Counted from the first letter of the stretch, positions 16,891 through 25,565 are shown. The stretch: 64,000 nucleotides of DNA from JBDTNL01 sp039933785 (GCA_039933785.1 JBDTNL010000007.1:1-64000); one strand, 5' to 3'. The notes: a model not told the origin generated them from the letters alone. Numbers and translations are program-made.

Positions 16891-17103
16891 ATGCGCATGG
16901 AATCGCCAGGGGTATCGAAGACTTGGATCGAGCGCTGGAGCGAAGAGCTCGGCGCTGCCGTCCGGAGATTGGAGGCAATGCCGGAGCGGCTGCCGGAGCT
17001 CGTTGTCCTGGAGACGACGCCGGCCGGACGACGGCTGACGGCTCGCGAGACCGGGAGTCGCCGATGGCGGTCTCCTGCTCGACTGCGCTGGCCCTCGGAT
17101 TGA
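16891..17103 (+). CDS. Small hypothetical protein
   Basis: A 70-codon reading frame preceded by a strong GAGGAG 4 bases before the ATG. The product is Arg/Glu-rich with an amphipathic helix (WIERWSEELGAAVRRLEAM) and a basic tail. I recognise no family. It lies in a low-density patch next to a decayed nucleotidyltransferase gene, so it may be a remnant. Confidence 0.35.
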   Translation: MRMESPGVSKTWIERWSEELGAAVRRLEAMPERLPELVVLETTPAGRRLTARETGSRRWRSPARLRWPSD

Positions 17104-17126
17104 GGTCGCTTCGCGCGACGTCGGGC

Positions 17127-17267
17127 TCAGGGCCCCGATTCAGGCGTCTTGCCGCGTGACTGGATCGAGCGCAGCGTCTCTCGAAGAACGGGGAGCATGG
17201 CGCGATCCTTGGGTCGATCGGCGAATTCCTTGGCCTCGATGATCGCCGGCCAAGGATCTCTAGCAGC
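17127..17267 (-). pseudogene. C-terminal remnant of a nucleotidyltransferase gene
   Basis: Directly after the stop of the 66-residue gene upstream, the same frame reads about 45 codons with DPWPAIIEAKEFADRPKDR and then LPVLRETL before a TGA. This is the characteristic C-terminal end of small nucleotidyltransferases that pair with a short upstream partner gene. The nucleotide-binding part (GGxxxxxxG and DxD) is missing, so most of the gene has been deleted. No start codon in a suitable place. The assignment rests on motif recall, not alignment. Confidence 0.5.
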
Positions 17268-17468
17268 TCAGCCGCGTTGAGTGGAGGCGTAGGCACCGCG
17301 CAGCTCGAGGATTCCCGCGCCAAAGACCCTGAGTCGTTCTAGACGCTCGTCGACCGTCATCGCCAGCGCCACCAGGATCAGGGAGCGGTCCACGCCCTCG
17401 GGGGTGTAGCAGTGTTCGAGCACGTAGGCGTCGTCATACTCGGGGTCGCGGACTTCGCTTTCGATCAC
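17268..17468 (-). CDS. Small protein, former partner of a nucleotidyltransferase
   Basis: A 66-residue acidic protein with a predicted helical C-terminal half (LILVALAMTVDERLERLRVF). It resembles small conserved proteins encoded just upstream of nucleotidyltransferase genes in Acidobacteria-like genomes, and here a remnant of such a gene follows. The GTG at 17468 is supported by TACAAT 6 bases upstream, implying a leaderless transcript. With its partner lost it may be non-functional or an orphan antitoxin-like protein. Confidence 0.55.
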   Translation of the reverse strand: MIESEVRDPEYDDAYVLEHCYTPEGVDRSLILVALAMTVDERLERLRVFGAGILELRGAYASTQRG

Positions 17469-17474
17469 TTAGAC

Positions 17475-17480
17475 ATTGTA
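17475..17480 (-). promoter_or_regulatory. -10 box of the 66-residue protein gene
   Basis: On the minus strand TACAAT, one mismatch from TATAAT, lies 6 bases before the GTG start. Confidence 0.5.
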
Positions 17481-17554
17481 GTCCTCGCGGGAGCATCCCG
17501 ACGAACTGAAGAGTAGTCTCAGCCTCAGCATCAAGAAGGCCAGGAGGTTTTCCG

Positions 17555-19597
17555 ATGTTGGCATGGGTGCAACGGCTGTGGCGCTCCTGTAGGGGCATGG
17601 GGCGCGTGCTCGGGCTCTGTCGATTCGCGTTGGCGACGCTGCTCCTAGTTGGCTTCGCGATGATCGGCGTCCCCCAGGGCCAGGACCTCCTGCGGTTCGT
17701 GAACGAATCGCTGGGCGGCGACTACGCGACCATGCAGCCGGCGATTTGGTTTCTGCTGGCGCTTTGGATCTGGGCCACCTCTGCTTGGTATTTCTCGCGC
17801 TTCATTTTGGCGGTGCTGTTGCGCCCGCACCTGCCGGCCCAGAAATGGTTCGTGCTCTGGCTACCTAGGGGCATTGGTGCGGCCTGCTTTCTGGCCCTGA
17901 CGGTAGGTTTGCTGCGGGTCGAGGCATGGGGTCTTGCGGCGATCGCCGGAAGCGGAGCGGTCGCCTTCGTCGTCTTCGCGGTCTGGGGCGGCGCCTGGAT
18001 GCGCCGGGTCGGCGCGGTACCCACCGAGGAGCATTCGGGCCTTGGCGTGCGTGCCCAGCCCAAGGCGGCGCGCGGGTTGGCGTTTCTGTTCGCGCTCCTT
18101 GCCGCGGCGCTCTTCGTGGCCTTCGCGGTGTCGCGCGTCGACTTGCCGCAGAGATTGGGGTCGGCGGCGATCGTGATGCTCGCAGCCTCGACCTGGATCC
18201 CGTTCGGGACGCTCCTGGTCTATTTCGGCCACCGCCTGCGGCTGCCTCTGCTCACTCTGTTCTTCGCCGCCGTAGCGGTCTTCAGCTTCTGGAACGACAA
18301 TCACGCGCTGCGCTTGGCTCCCGCCAGCCCGCTCCCTCCCTCGACCGAGAGTTTGCGCGACAACCTGGGCCGTTGGGTCGCCGAACGGGAGGTGCCAGGC
18401 GATTCGTTAGCGCCGATTCCGCTGGTTCTCGTAGTCGCCGAAGGTGGCGGCGCCCGGGCCGCGTACTGGACCGCGCACGTGCTCGCGACACTGGAAGAGC
18501 ACGCTCCGGGATTCTCGCGCCGGGTGTATGCGATCAGCGGTGTCTCCGGCGGCGCCGTGGGCGCGACGATGTTCGCCGCCCTGATGGCGGAACCCACTAG
18601 CTGGCCGGCGGATCTCGCCCCCTCGGCGTGCCACGCTCATGACGGTCGGGTTGGGCTGGGCGAGGCCGCGCGCTGCCTCGCCGGCGGCGACTTCCTGTCG
18701 CCGCCGCTCGCGGGCATGCTCTACGCGGACTTGATGGCCCACATGTCTCCTTGGCAGATTCCAGCCTTCGACCGCGCGCGGTCGCTCGAAAGCGCGTGGG
18801 AGGAGTCCTGGAATCGGGAAGTCCAGCCGCGAAACGGTCCGAGCTCGGACCGCCTGGCCGCTCCGTTCCTCTCGCTCTGGTCGGGACCCAGAACGCCAGC
18901 GGTGCCAAATCTGATTCTGGATGGCACTTGGGTCGAAACCGGCCAGCGCGCGATCACGACCAACCTGCGTCTGAGGCCCTCTCCCTTCGGCGGCGCGCTC
19001 GATGTTCTCGAGCTCATGAACAGCGACGTGCCGCTCTCCACCGCGGCCCACAGTGCCGCCCGGTTTCCTCTCGTCAGTCCCGCCGGTCGCGTCGATCACG
19101 CGGGTAAGACACTCGGCCACGTGGTCGATGGGGGGTACTTCGAGAATGCGGGAGCCACCGCGGCGCTCGAAGTGCTCGACAGCGCGATCTGGCTTCGCGA
19201 CCTGCATCATCTACCGCTGCGGCTGATCGTGATCGCGATCAGCAACGACCCCGCTGTCCTGCCGCCGCCCAATTCCCAGTGCGCCGAGCCCGTCGTCGGG
19301 CTGGGCCCACCGCTGCGCGGCATGGAAGCCTTGGCGCCGGTGTCGGCTGTGCTCAACGCGCGCGAAGCGCGCAGCCAGTTCGCCTTGCGGGCTCTTCGCG
19401 ACTACACGCTCGGCGATCGCGATCGTGACCACGACACGTGGTATTTCCGATTTGGGCTACGCCAGTCGGGTCCGGAGCCCCTCGGGTGGCAGCTTTCGCG
19501 GACTTCTCAGAAGGTCATTGCCGATCAACTCGAGGATCCCGCCGTGCCATTTTGCAACCGCCAACGGTTAGAGGATGTGGTCGCGCTACTTCGCTGA
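17555..19597 (+). CDS. Patatin-like phospholipase with membrane domain
   Basis: A 680-residue protein. The first 240 residues hold about six membrane helices. The rest is a patatin-type lipase domain: an oxyanion-hole region VVAEGGGARAAYW, the nucleophile elbow GVSGG (Ser331) and the catalytic aspartate in VVDGGYFENAG (Asp525), making the Ser-Asp dyad. It probably cleaves acyl chains from membrane lipids at the inner membrane. The start is well supported: AGGAGG 7 bases before the ATG. A tethered membrane module on a patatin is unusual compared with soluble bacterial patatins. Confidence 0.85.
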   Translation: MLAWVQRLWRSCRGMGRVLGLCRFALATLLLVGFAMIGVPQGQDLLRFVNESLGGDYATMQPAIWFLLALWIWATSAWYFSRFILAVLLRPHLPAQKWFVLWLPRGIGAACFLALTVGLLRVEAWGLAAIAGSGAVAFVVFAVWGGAWMRRVGAVPTEEHSGLGVRAQPKAARGLAFLFALLAAALFVAFAVSRVDLPQRLGSAAIVMLAASTWIPFGTLLVYFGHRLRLPLLTLFFAAVAVFSFWNDNHALRLAPASPLPPSTESLRDNLGRWVAEREVPGDSLAPIPLVLVVAEGGGARAAYWTAHVLATLEEHAPGFSRRVYAISGVSGGAVGATMFAALMAEPTSWPADLAPSACHAHDGRVGLGEAARCLAGGDFLSPPLAGMLYADLMAHMSPWQIPAFDRARSLESAWEESWNREVQPRNGPSSDRLAAPFLSLWSGPRTPAVPNLILDGTWVETGQRAITTNLRLRPSPFGGALDVLELMNSDVPLSTAAHSAARFPLVSPAGRVDHAGKTLGHVVDGGYFENAGATAALEVLDSAIWLRDLHHLPLRLIVIAISNDPAVLPPPNSQCAEPVVGLGPPLRGMEALAPVSAVLNAREARSQFALRALRDYTLGDRDRDHDTWYFRFGLRQSGPEPLGWQLSRTSQKVIADQLEDPAVPFCNRQRLEDVVALLR

Positions 19598-19600
19598 GCT

Positions 19601-20161
19601 CTACCGGAGTGGTTTCTCGGCGTGCTTGAGGACCTGGATCCGATCCGCCAGCACCAGGTAGCGAGTTTCGATCGCGACGGCGTTCTCGCCGGTAGCGAGC
19701 ACGGCGCGAATCTGGATTTGGTTGCCGACGCGGTCCAGGCTCAGGCTTCGCCAGGAGGGGCCGTGCGCAGCTGGATCCGCGAATGCACCGCAGAGCGCGT
19801 CGAGTTTTCCGGCGGCGGCATCCGTGGCGTTAGCGGCAGAGAAATCAATCGGCGGCACGCCATCACGAAACCACGTTCGCACCAGATCCACCTGCCCGGG
19901 CGAACACTGGCTGGCGAAGCCCAGCGCCGTCGACAGCGCGCAGCGCAGCGGGCCTTCGCTCGAGGCCCTCGCGCAGCCCGTCGAGCCGCGCATGGCATAC
20001 AACGCGAGGATGGCTCGGAGCGCCTCCGGCATTGGCTGAATTGAACCGAGCCGAACGCTGGGCGACGCCTTGACGTCGAAGATCGTCGACGCCTCTACCG
20101 CCGCAGCGCCCAGGGCCAGCAGCGAGACGACGAGCGCGCCGAAGCGAGAGGCCGGAGGCAT
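19601..20161 (-). CDS. Secreted hypothetical protein
   Basis: A 186-residue protein with a clear signal peptide (about residues 1-24, likely cut after VEA). The mature part has four cysteines (GCARAS, RCALS, SQCSPGQ, ALCGAF) that could form two disulfides, and a C-terminal beta-rich part (IQIRAVLATGENAVAIETRYLVLADRIQVL). No family recognised. It converges with the patatin gene (3 bases) and diverges from the RNase G gene. Confidence 0.7.
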   Translation of the reverse strand: MPPASRFGALVVSLLALGAAAVEASTIFDVKASPSVRLGSIQPMPEALRAILALYAMRGSTGCARASSEGPLRCALSTALGFASQCSPGQVDLVRTWFRDGVPPIDFSAANATDAAAGKLDALCGAFADPAAHGPSWRSLSLDRVGNQIQIRAVLATGENAVAIETRYLVLADRIQVLKHAEKPLR

Positions 20162-20204
20162 GGTCCGGCCATGATGGCACGCCTGTCGCAGGATCGACGC
20201 GGGG

Positions 20205-20210
20205 TAGAAT
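20205..20210 (+). promoter_or_regulatory. -10 box of the RNase G gene
   Basis: TAGAAT lies 8 bases before the ATG at 20219. There is no Shine-Dalgarno, so a leaderless transcript is predicted. Confidence 0.5.
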
Positions 20211-20218
20211 TGCCGTCA

Positions 20219-21721
20219 ATGGCCAGCAAGATGCTCGTCGAAAGCGACCCGCACCAGACCCGGATCGCGGTGCTCGAAGACGACCGCCTGGTCGAGATCT
20301 TCGTCGAGCGCCATCGCCATCGCGGCCTGGTGGGCAACGTCTACAAGGGGCGGGTGACGCGCGTGCTGCCGGGAATGCAGGCGGCGTTCGTCGATATCGG
20401 TCTCGGACGCGACGCGTTTCTCTACGTGAGCGACGTGAGCGGCGATCTCGCGGCGCTCGAGGACATGGAGCCCGCGGAGCACACCGAGGACATCACCGCG
20501 CCGGCAGAGTCCCCGCCGCCGCCCTCGATCGACGAGCTCCTGAAGCCTGGCCAGGAATTGATGGTGCAGGTCCTCAAGGATCCTCTGGCGAGCAAGGGTG
20601 CGCGCGTCTCGACTCAGGTGACCCTGCCCGGCCGCTATCTCGTGCTCCTGCCGACCGTGAGGCACTTCGGCGTCTCGCGGCGCATCGAAGACGAGACCGA
20701 GCGCACGCGTCTGCGCGCCGAATTGGATGCTCTGTCGCCGGCCCCCGGCGGGCTGATCGTGCGCACCGCTGGCGAGGGCAAGGGCCGCGAGGAATTCGAG
20801 GCCGATCGCGCGTACCTGCTGAATCTCTGGGAGCGCCTCCGCCTGCGGGCCGAGAAGGCCTCGACGCCGACGCTCTTGCACCAGGATCTCGACCTCGCTC
20901 TGCGCGTGGTGCGCGATCTCTTCAACGCATCGTTCAACGTCCTCTGGGTCGACGGCGAGGAGACCTACGAGCGCATCGTCGAGTTCCTCGATCAGGTGCA
21001 ACCGGCGTTGGTTCACCGCGTGCGGATCTTTCGACAAGAGCTCTCTCTCTTCGAACGATTCGGCATCGAGGGCGAGATCGAGAACGCGCTGCAGAGCAAG
21101 GTCTGGCTCAAGTCCGGCGGCTACCTGGTGATCAACCCGACCGAGGCGCTGGTCGCCATCGACGTCAACACCGGCCGCTTTGTCGGTCAGCACAATCTCG
21201 AGGACACGGTCCTGCGCACCAACCTCGAGGCGGTGCGCGAGGTCGTACGGCAGATCCGCCTGCGCGATCTCGGCGGCATCATCGTGCTCGACCTGATCGA
21301 CATGGTCGAGATCGAAAACCGCCAGCGCGTCTTCGCCGAGCTCGAGGGCGAGCTCAAGAAGGACCGGGCGAAGAACAAGGTGCTCAACATTTCCGACTTC
21401 GGCTTGGTCGAGATCACCCGCAAGCGGAGCCACGCCAACCTCGAACGCCTGCTGACCCAGACCTGTCCATACTGCGAAGGTAGCGGCCGGATTGATTCAG
21501 TGGCGACGGTTTGCCTTACGTTGAGGCGCGAGCTCCTGCGCCGGCGCGGGCGCCCGCAGTCGCGTGAGCTTCTGCTGCGCGTGCATCCGGAAGTCGCGCG
21601 GGCTCTGCAAGGCGAGGAACGCGCCATTCTCGACGAGCTCGAGCGCGCGCTCGGCACCACGATCCTCCTGCGCTCGGATCCCGAGCTTCATCACGAACGC
21701 TTCGACATCCTCGAAGTCTGA
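20219..21721 (+). CDS. rng: Ribonuclease G
   Basis: A 500-residue endoribonuclease of the RNase E/G family, involved in 5' maturation of 16S rRNA and mRNA turnover. It has an S1 RNA-binding domain (GNVYKGRVTRVLPGMQAAFVDI, about residues 38-130), the catalytic aspartates in IDVNTG (about 315) and IIVLDLIDM (about 358), and the zinc-link CPYCEGSG (about 416). The length fits RNase G: the long C-terminal degradosome scaffold of RNase E is absent. The start is set by the -10 box 8 bases upstream; a second ATG follows four codons later. Confidence 0.95.
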   Translation: MASKMLVESDPHQTRIAVLEDDRLVEIFVERHRHRGLVGNVYKGRVTRVLPGMQAAFVDIGLGRDAFLYVSDVSGDLAALEDMEPAEHTEDITAPAESPPPPSIDELLKPGQELMVQVLKDPLASKGARVSTQVTLPGRYLVLLPTVRHFGVSRRIEDETERTRLRAELDALSPAPGGLIVRTAGEGKGREEFEADRAYLLNLWERLRLRAEKASTPTLLHQDLDLALRVVRDLFNASFNVLWVDGEETYERIVEFLDQVQPALVHRVRIFRQELSLFERFGIEGEIENALQSKVWLKSGGYLVINPTEALVAIDVNTGRFVGQHNLEDTVLRTNLEAVREVVRQIRLRDLGGIIVLDLIDMVEIENRQRVFAELEGELKKDRAKNKVLNISDFGLVEITRKRSHANLERLLTQTCPYCEGSGRIDSVATVCLTLRRELLRRRGRPQSRELLLRVHPEVARALQGEERAILDELERALGTTILLRSDPELHHERFDILEV

Positions 21722-23905
21722 ATGAGCCGGGGCTTCGATCTCGGCGACCTCGACGGCGAGATTGCCGACGGCCTCGAGCTGCCCACTCTCGAAGCCACGG
21801 TGCGCCGCTTGATCGATCCTGCGAACGCTGTGCGCACCTTGCATTGGGGGCGCAACTACCTCTATACCATCGAGCTAGACAGCGCCGCGGGCCCCGTGCA
21901 CGCGGTGGTCAAGCAGTTCCGTCACCAGGGTTGGCGCGAGCGCTGGCGTCGCCGCGTGCGGGGCAGCAAGGCAATGCGCAGCTGGCGCGCCGCCTACGCC
22001 GTGCGCGAGGCCGGGGTATTGACGCCGGCGCCGCTCTTGCTCGTCGAGTCCAAAGATCCAGCCGGACCGGCCTGGTATGTCTCGGCAGCGATCGATCGAG
22101 CGCTCGAACTGCGCTATTTCCTGCGCGCTCTAAACGCCGGGACCGAGCGCTCGGACTATCCCGCGATCGACGGGGAGAAGCTGGTGTCAGCGGTCGGACG
22201 CTTGGCTCGCCGTCTGCACGAAGCGAGCATCTGGCATCGCGACCTCACCGGGGGCAACCTGCTCGCGCCTTGGGACGAGGGCGCCATCGCCGAGACGGCG
22301 GGAGACCCCGCGCTCTTCCTACTCGATCTAAATCGCGCGCGCCTCGGAAAGCGCTTGTCGACGAGCGAGCGCATGCGCGATCTTGCGCGCTTCCCGGTGC
22401 TCCGCGCCGCCGATCAGGAACGCTTTCTCGCGGGCTACTTCGGGGAGCCGAGTGCGCGGCACAGAGTCTCCCGCGCGCTTTACGGCTGGTACCACCGCGG
22501 CTTCTTGTGGAAGAACCGGGTCAAGCCGAAGCTCCGCGGTGGGATGAAGTGGCTCCGCGATCTGGTCGTTCCGCGAAGCGCCCATGCGCACATACCGGCG
22601 GCTCCCGACGGTGCGGCCGCACGCGACCGGAGCGTGTGGGACGCGCTCTCCGATCAACCGCACCAGCACGCCAGCCGATGGCAAAAGCTGGGTGTTCGGG
22701 TCGCAGACTTGCCGGCGCATGCGCAGGCGCTGGCCAACGCCGGCTTTGTCGCACCGCGGATCTGGCGGCGCTACCGGGCGCTGAAACGACAGCTGTACTC
22801 GCAGCCAGTCGGGTTCGACGGCCTCGGTGTTTGCGTCCGGCCATGGCCCGCGAATCCCGAAGCCCTGCTCCAAGCGCTCGACGACCTCGGCGCACGGAAG
22901 GTTCTTCTGCGGCTGCACCCGTGGGAGGCCGACCACTCGAGCGAAGAAGACTTGGCGCGGACGCTCCACGGCCGAGGCTATGAGCTGGCCTTCGCGCTGC
23001 CGCAGAACCGCGATCTGGTTCGCGACCCGGCCCGTTGGCGTCGGTCCGTGGAAGAGCTCGCCGAGCGCTTCATTCCCTTCGGCAAGCATTTTCAGATCGG
23101 CCAGGCAATCAATCGGAGCAAATGGGGCGTTTGGACCCTGCGCGAATACGCCGCCCTCGCCGCGAGCGCCGCCGAGGTACTTCGACGCTATCCCGGTGTC
23201 GAGATCCTCGGCCCGGGAGTGATCGACTTCGAGTATCACCAGACCGCGGCGGCGCTCAATCTGGGCGGCGCCGGGTATCGCTTCGACGCGGTCTCTGCGT
23301 TGCTCTACGTCGATCGGCGGGGCGCTCCCGAGAATCGGCAGATGACGCTCGACACGGTCGACAAGGTCGTGCTCCTGCAGGCGATCGCAGAAACCGCCAA
23401 GAACTCTGCCGGCCGCACCTGGATCACGGAGGTCAACTGGCCGCTCTGGGAAGGGCCGCACTCTCCGGCCGGGCGCAGTGTCTCGGTGGACGAAGAAACG
23501 CAAGCCAACTACCTCGTGCGCTACTACCTCGAGGCGCTGGGTACGGGTTGCGTCGAGCGGGTGTACTGGTGGCAGGTGGTGGCGCGCGGCTACGGCTTGA
23601 TCGCGCCCGAGACCGGCGGCCTGAGGCGGCGGCCGGCATATCGTGCCCTGGCGACGCTAGTGAAGATGCTCTCGGGCTCGAGCTTCCTGGGTCCGCTTCC
23701 CTCGCCGGCGGGCACTTGGATGTATCGCTTTCGCGACTCGGCTGGCGGTGAGCTTCTCGTCTGTTGGTGCCTGGAGGGGCGGACTCCGGTCGACCTTCCC
23801 GGGAGCGTGACGGCCACCATCGACCGCGATGGAACTCCCTTCGATCGAGGCGGCGCGCGGTTGCAGCTATCTCCATCGCCGATCTACCTGCGACTTGCGC
23901 CGTAG
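21722..23905 (+). CDS. WaaP/Kdo-kinase-like domain fused to a glycosidase-like domain
   Basis: A 727-residue two-part protein starting at the ATG directly after the RNase G stop. Residues about 1-260 resemble lipopolysaccharide-core kinases (KdkA/WaaP, InaA group), with the catalytic loop IWHRDLTGGN (about 169-178) and the metal-binding LLDLNRAR (about 200). Residues about 360-640 look like a TIM-barrel glycoside hydrolase, with acidic residues in GPGVIDFEYH (about 505) and WITEVNWPLWEG (about 570) placed like an acid/base and nucleophile pair. A small C-terminal beta domain follows. There is no signal peptide, so the glycosidase part would be cytoplasmic. Function unknown; a sugar-phosphorylating and trimming enzyme in lipid A-core or other glycan synthesis is a guess. 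Confidence 0.72.
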   Translation: MSRGFDLGDLDGEIADGLELPTLEATVRRLIDPANAVRTLHWGRNYLYTIELDSAAGPVHAVVKQFRHQGWRERWRRRVRGSKAMRSWRAAYAVREAGVLTPAPLLLVESKDPAGPAWYVSAAIDRALELRYFLRALNAGTERSDYPAIDGEKLVSAVGRLARRLHEASIWHRDLTGGNLLAPWDEGAIAETAGDPALFLLDLNRARLGKRLSTSERMRDLARFPVLRAADQERFLAGYFGEPSARHRVSRALYGWYHRGFLWKNRVKPKLRGGMKWLRDLVVPRSAHAHIPAAPDGAAARDRSVWDALSDQPHQHASRWQKLGVRVADLPAHAQALANAGFVAPRIWRRYRALKRQLYSQPVGFDGLGVCVRPWPANPEALLQALDDLGARKVLLRLHPWEADHSSEEDLARTLHGRGYELAFALPQNRDLVRDPARWRRSVEELAERFIPFGKHFQIGQAINRSKWGVWTLREYAALAASAAEVLRRYPGVEILGPGVIDFEYHQTAAALNLGGAGYRFDAVSALLYVDRRGAPENRQMTLDTVDKVVLLQAIAETAKNSAGRTWITEVNWPLWEGPHSPAGRSVSVDEETQANYLVRYYLEALGTGCVERVYWWQVVARGYGLIAPETGGLRRRPAYRALATLVKMLSGSSFLGPLPSPAGTWMYRFRDSAGGELLVCWCLEGRTPVDLPGSVTATIDRDGTPFDRGGARLQLSPSPIYLRLAP

Positions 23906-23930
23906 CGCGAATTGCACAAGGAGGAGAACA

Positions 23931-24416
23931 ATGCTCGAAGGTGCCTATCTCGCACTGCTGCTCAAGTCTGGAGGCGACGGTCCGGCGTGGCACGGCCCCG
24001 CGTTCGCGCCGCTGCTCGAGGGTCTCACCGCGCAACAGGCCGCGGCGCATCCGATCGCCGGTGGTCACAGCATCTGGGAGGTCGTTCTCCACGTCGCCGC
24101 GTGGCGTGGCGAGGTGGCTCGCCGCCTGGTGAGCGCCGAAGCCGCGGAGCCGCCCGATGGCGACTGGCCCGAAGTCTCTGTCGTCTCTGCTTCCGCCTGG
24201 TCAGCAGCCAAGGAGCACCTCAGCGCGACACTCACGGCTACTGCACGAGTGCTCGAAGCGATGTCGGAGAAGAACCTGCAAACTCGGGTCCGGGGCGAGT
24301 CCTCCGCTGGAGCGGACGTGTCGTTGGAAACCACGGTCCTCGGCCTACTCCAGCACGACGCCTACCACGGTGGGCAGATCGCCCTGCTGCGGCGAATTCT
24401 CGGCCTGCCGGCCTAG
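23931..24416 (+). CDS. DinB family protein
   Basis: A 161-residue four-helix-bundle protein of the DinB/YfiT superfamily. The three metal-ligand histidines appear in SIWEVVLHVAAWR and LLQHDAYHGGQIALL. Family members are metal-dependent thiol-linked transferases or damage-induced proteins. The ATG is chosen because AAGGAGGAG lies 4 bases upstream. It overlaps the convergent ada gene by 4 bases at their 3' ends. Confidence 0.9.
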   Translation: MLEGAYLALLLKSGGDGPAWHGPAFAPLLEGLTAQQAAAHPIAGGHSIWEVVLHVAAWRGEVARRLVSAEAAEPPDGDWPEVSVVSASAWSAAKEHLSATLTATARVLEAMSEKNLQTRVRGESSAGADVSLETTVLGLLQHDAYHGGQIALLRRILGLPA

Positions 24417-25516
24417 CGTTCTCCGACAGAATGCTGCGGCGCCCCGACCCCTCGTGCGTCGGTGGGTTGACCGGTTTCGAGCGCCAGCAGCCAGTGCTTG
24501 CGCCAGGGCCCGCCGCCGTAGCCACCGGGCCGGCCATCCTTCTTCACCACGCGATGGCACGGGATGACGATCGCGATCCGGTTCTGGCCGTTGGCGGTGC
24601 CCACCGCGCGCTGTGCGCCGGGGGCGCCGATCGCGTCGGCCAGTCCCTCGTACGAGCAGGTCGTGCCGTGGGGAATGCGCAGCAGGGCGTCCCACACGCG
24701 GCGTTGAAACTCGCTTCCGGGAACATCGAGCGGCACGGTGAAGGCCGTCCGATCACCGGCGAAATATTCCCCAAGCTCGGTTTCGATCTGCTCGATGAAG
24801 CGATGCTTGCCGGGCACCAGGACGGCTTGAAAACGACGGCGCACGGTTTCAAACTGAGCCTCCAGCATGCGCCGATCGGTGTACTCCAAGAGACATAAAC
24901 CGCGCTCGGTCGCGCCGGCGACCATGGGGCCAAGCGGTGTATCCACCCACGAGACGACGACGCGCTCGAGGTGACGGCTTTGTCCGGGCGTCGTGCCGAA
25001 GGCCTGGGCGAAGGCTTCGCGGAACCCGCTGTGCGATTCGTAGCCATTGCCGAGGGCCGCCTCGTCCAGACTCTCCCCGCGGCGAATCTGCTCGAGCGCA
25101 CTGCCCAATCGCTTGCCTCGGGCGTACGCCTGGAAGGTCAGACCGTAGTGCTGCTGAAACCACCGTCGCGCTCGCGCCGGCTCGACGCCCATGCCACGGA
25201 GGTCGGCGTCGCGAAGCCGCAGCTCGGTGCACTGGTCGAGCCGATCGAGCAGGATCTTCACCCAACCCGGAGCCCCAGGCTCCTCCAGGGGGTGACAACG
25301 CTTGCAAGCTCGGAGGCCCGCAAACAGCGCCTCCTTTAGCGAGCCGTAGTACTCGACGTTCTTCTCGAGCGGCCGTTTGGCCGGACACGACGGCCGACAA
25401 AAGATCCCCGTCGTGCGGACGCCGACGAAGAAGATCCCGTCATACGAACGATCGCGGGCCTGGAAGGCACGCTGCATCTCTGGGAGAGACGGTCGGAGGG
25501 CAAGTTGAGCGTTCAT
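24413..25516 (-). CDS. ada: Bifunctional DNA repair methyltransferase and regulator Ada
   Basis: A 367-residue protein that repairs alkylated DNA and activates alkylation-response genes. The N-terminal zinc domain has all four cysteines (Cys40, 44, 71, 74; GIFCRPSCPAKRP and CKRCHP) including the one methylated by phosphotriesters. An AraC-type helix-turn-helix region follows (about 80-175), then the O6-methylguanine methyltransferase domain with PCHRVV (Cys320). Full length (E. coli Ada 354). The ATG at 25516 fits a TATCCT -10 box 6 bases upstream, which lies inside a perfect palindrome. No E. coli-type AAAGCGCA Ada box is evident. Confidence 0.95.
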   Translation of the reverse strand: MNAQLALRPSLPEMQRAFQARDRSYDGIFFVGVRTTGIFCRPSCPAKRPLEKNVEYYGSLKEALFAGLRACKRCHPLEEPGAPGWVKILLDRLDQCTELRLRDADLRGMGVEPARARRWFQQHYGLTFQAYARGKRLGSALEQIRRGESLDEAALGNGYESHSGFREAFAQAFGTTPGQSRHLERVVVSWVDTPLGPMVAGATERGLCLLEYTDRRMLEAQFETVRRRFQAVLVPGKHRFIEQIETELGEYFAGDRTAFTVPLDVPGSEFQRRVWDALLRIPHGTTCSYEGLADAIGAPGAQRAVGTANGQNRIAIVIPCHRVVKKDGRPGGYGGGPWRKHWLLALETGQPTDARGVGAPQHSVGER

Positions 25517-25520
25517 GGCT

Positions 25521-25548
25521 GGAGGATAGGTCTCGATGCCTATCCTCC
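25521..25548. promoter_or_regulatory. Perfect palindrome over the ada -10 box
   Basis: GGAGGATAGG at 25521-25530 and CCTATCCTCC at 25539-25548 are exact inverted copies with an 8-base centre. On the ada strand the arm nearest the gene contains TATCCT (25523-25528), 6 bases before the ATG. A dimeric regulator bound here would cover the promoter. In RNA the same bases would pair into a 10-base-pair hairpin, but most would lie upstream of a leaderless start. Confidence 0.6.
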
Positions 25549-25565
25549 GCCACCGAAAAACGAAC

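Noticed and set aside
16796..17038. An 80-codon plus-strand frame upstream of the nucleotidyltransferase remnant
   Set aside because: No ribosome-binding site and Arg/Ser/Trp-rich shadow composition; the overlapping frame at 16891 with GAGGAG is the better candidate.
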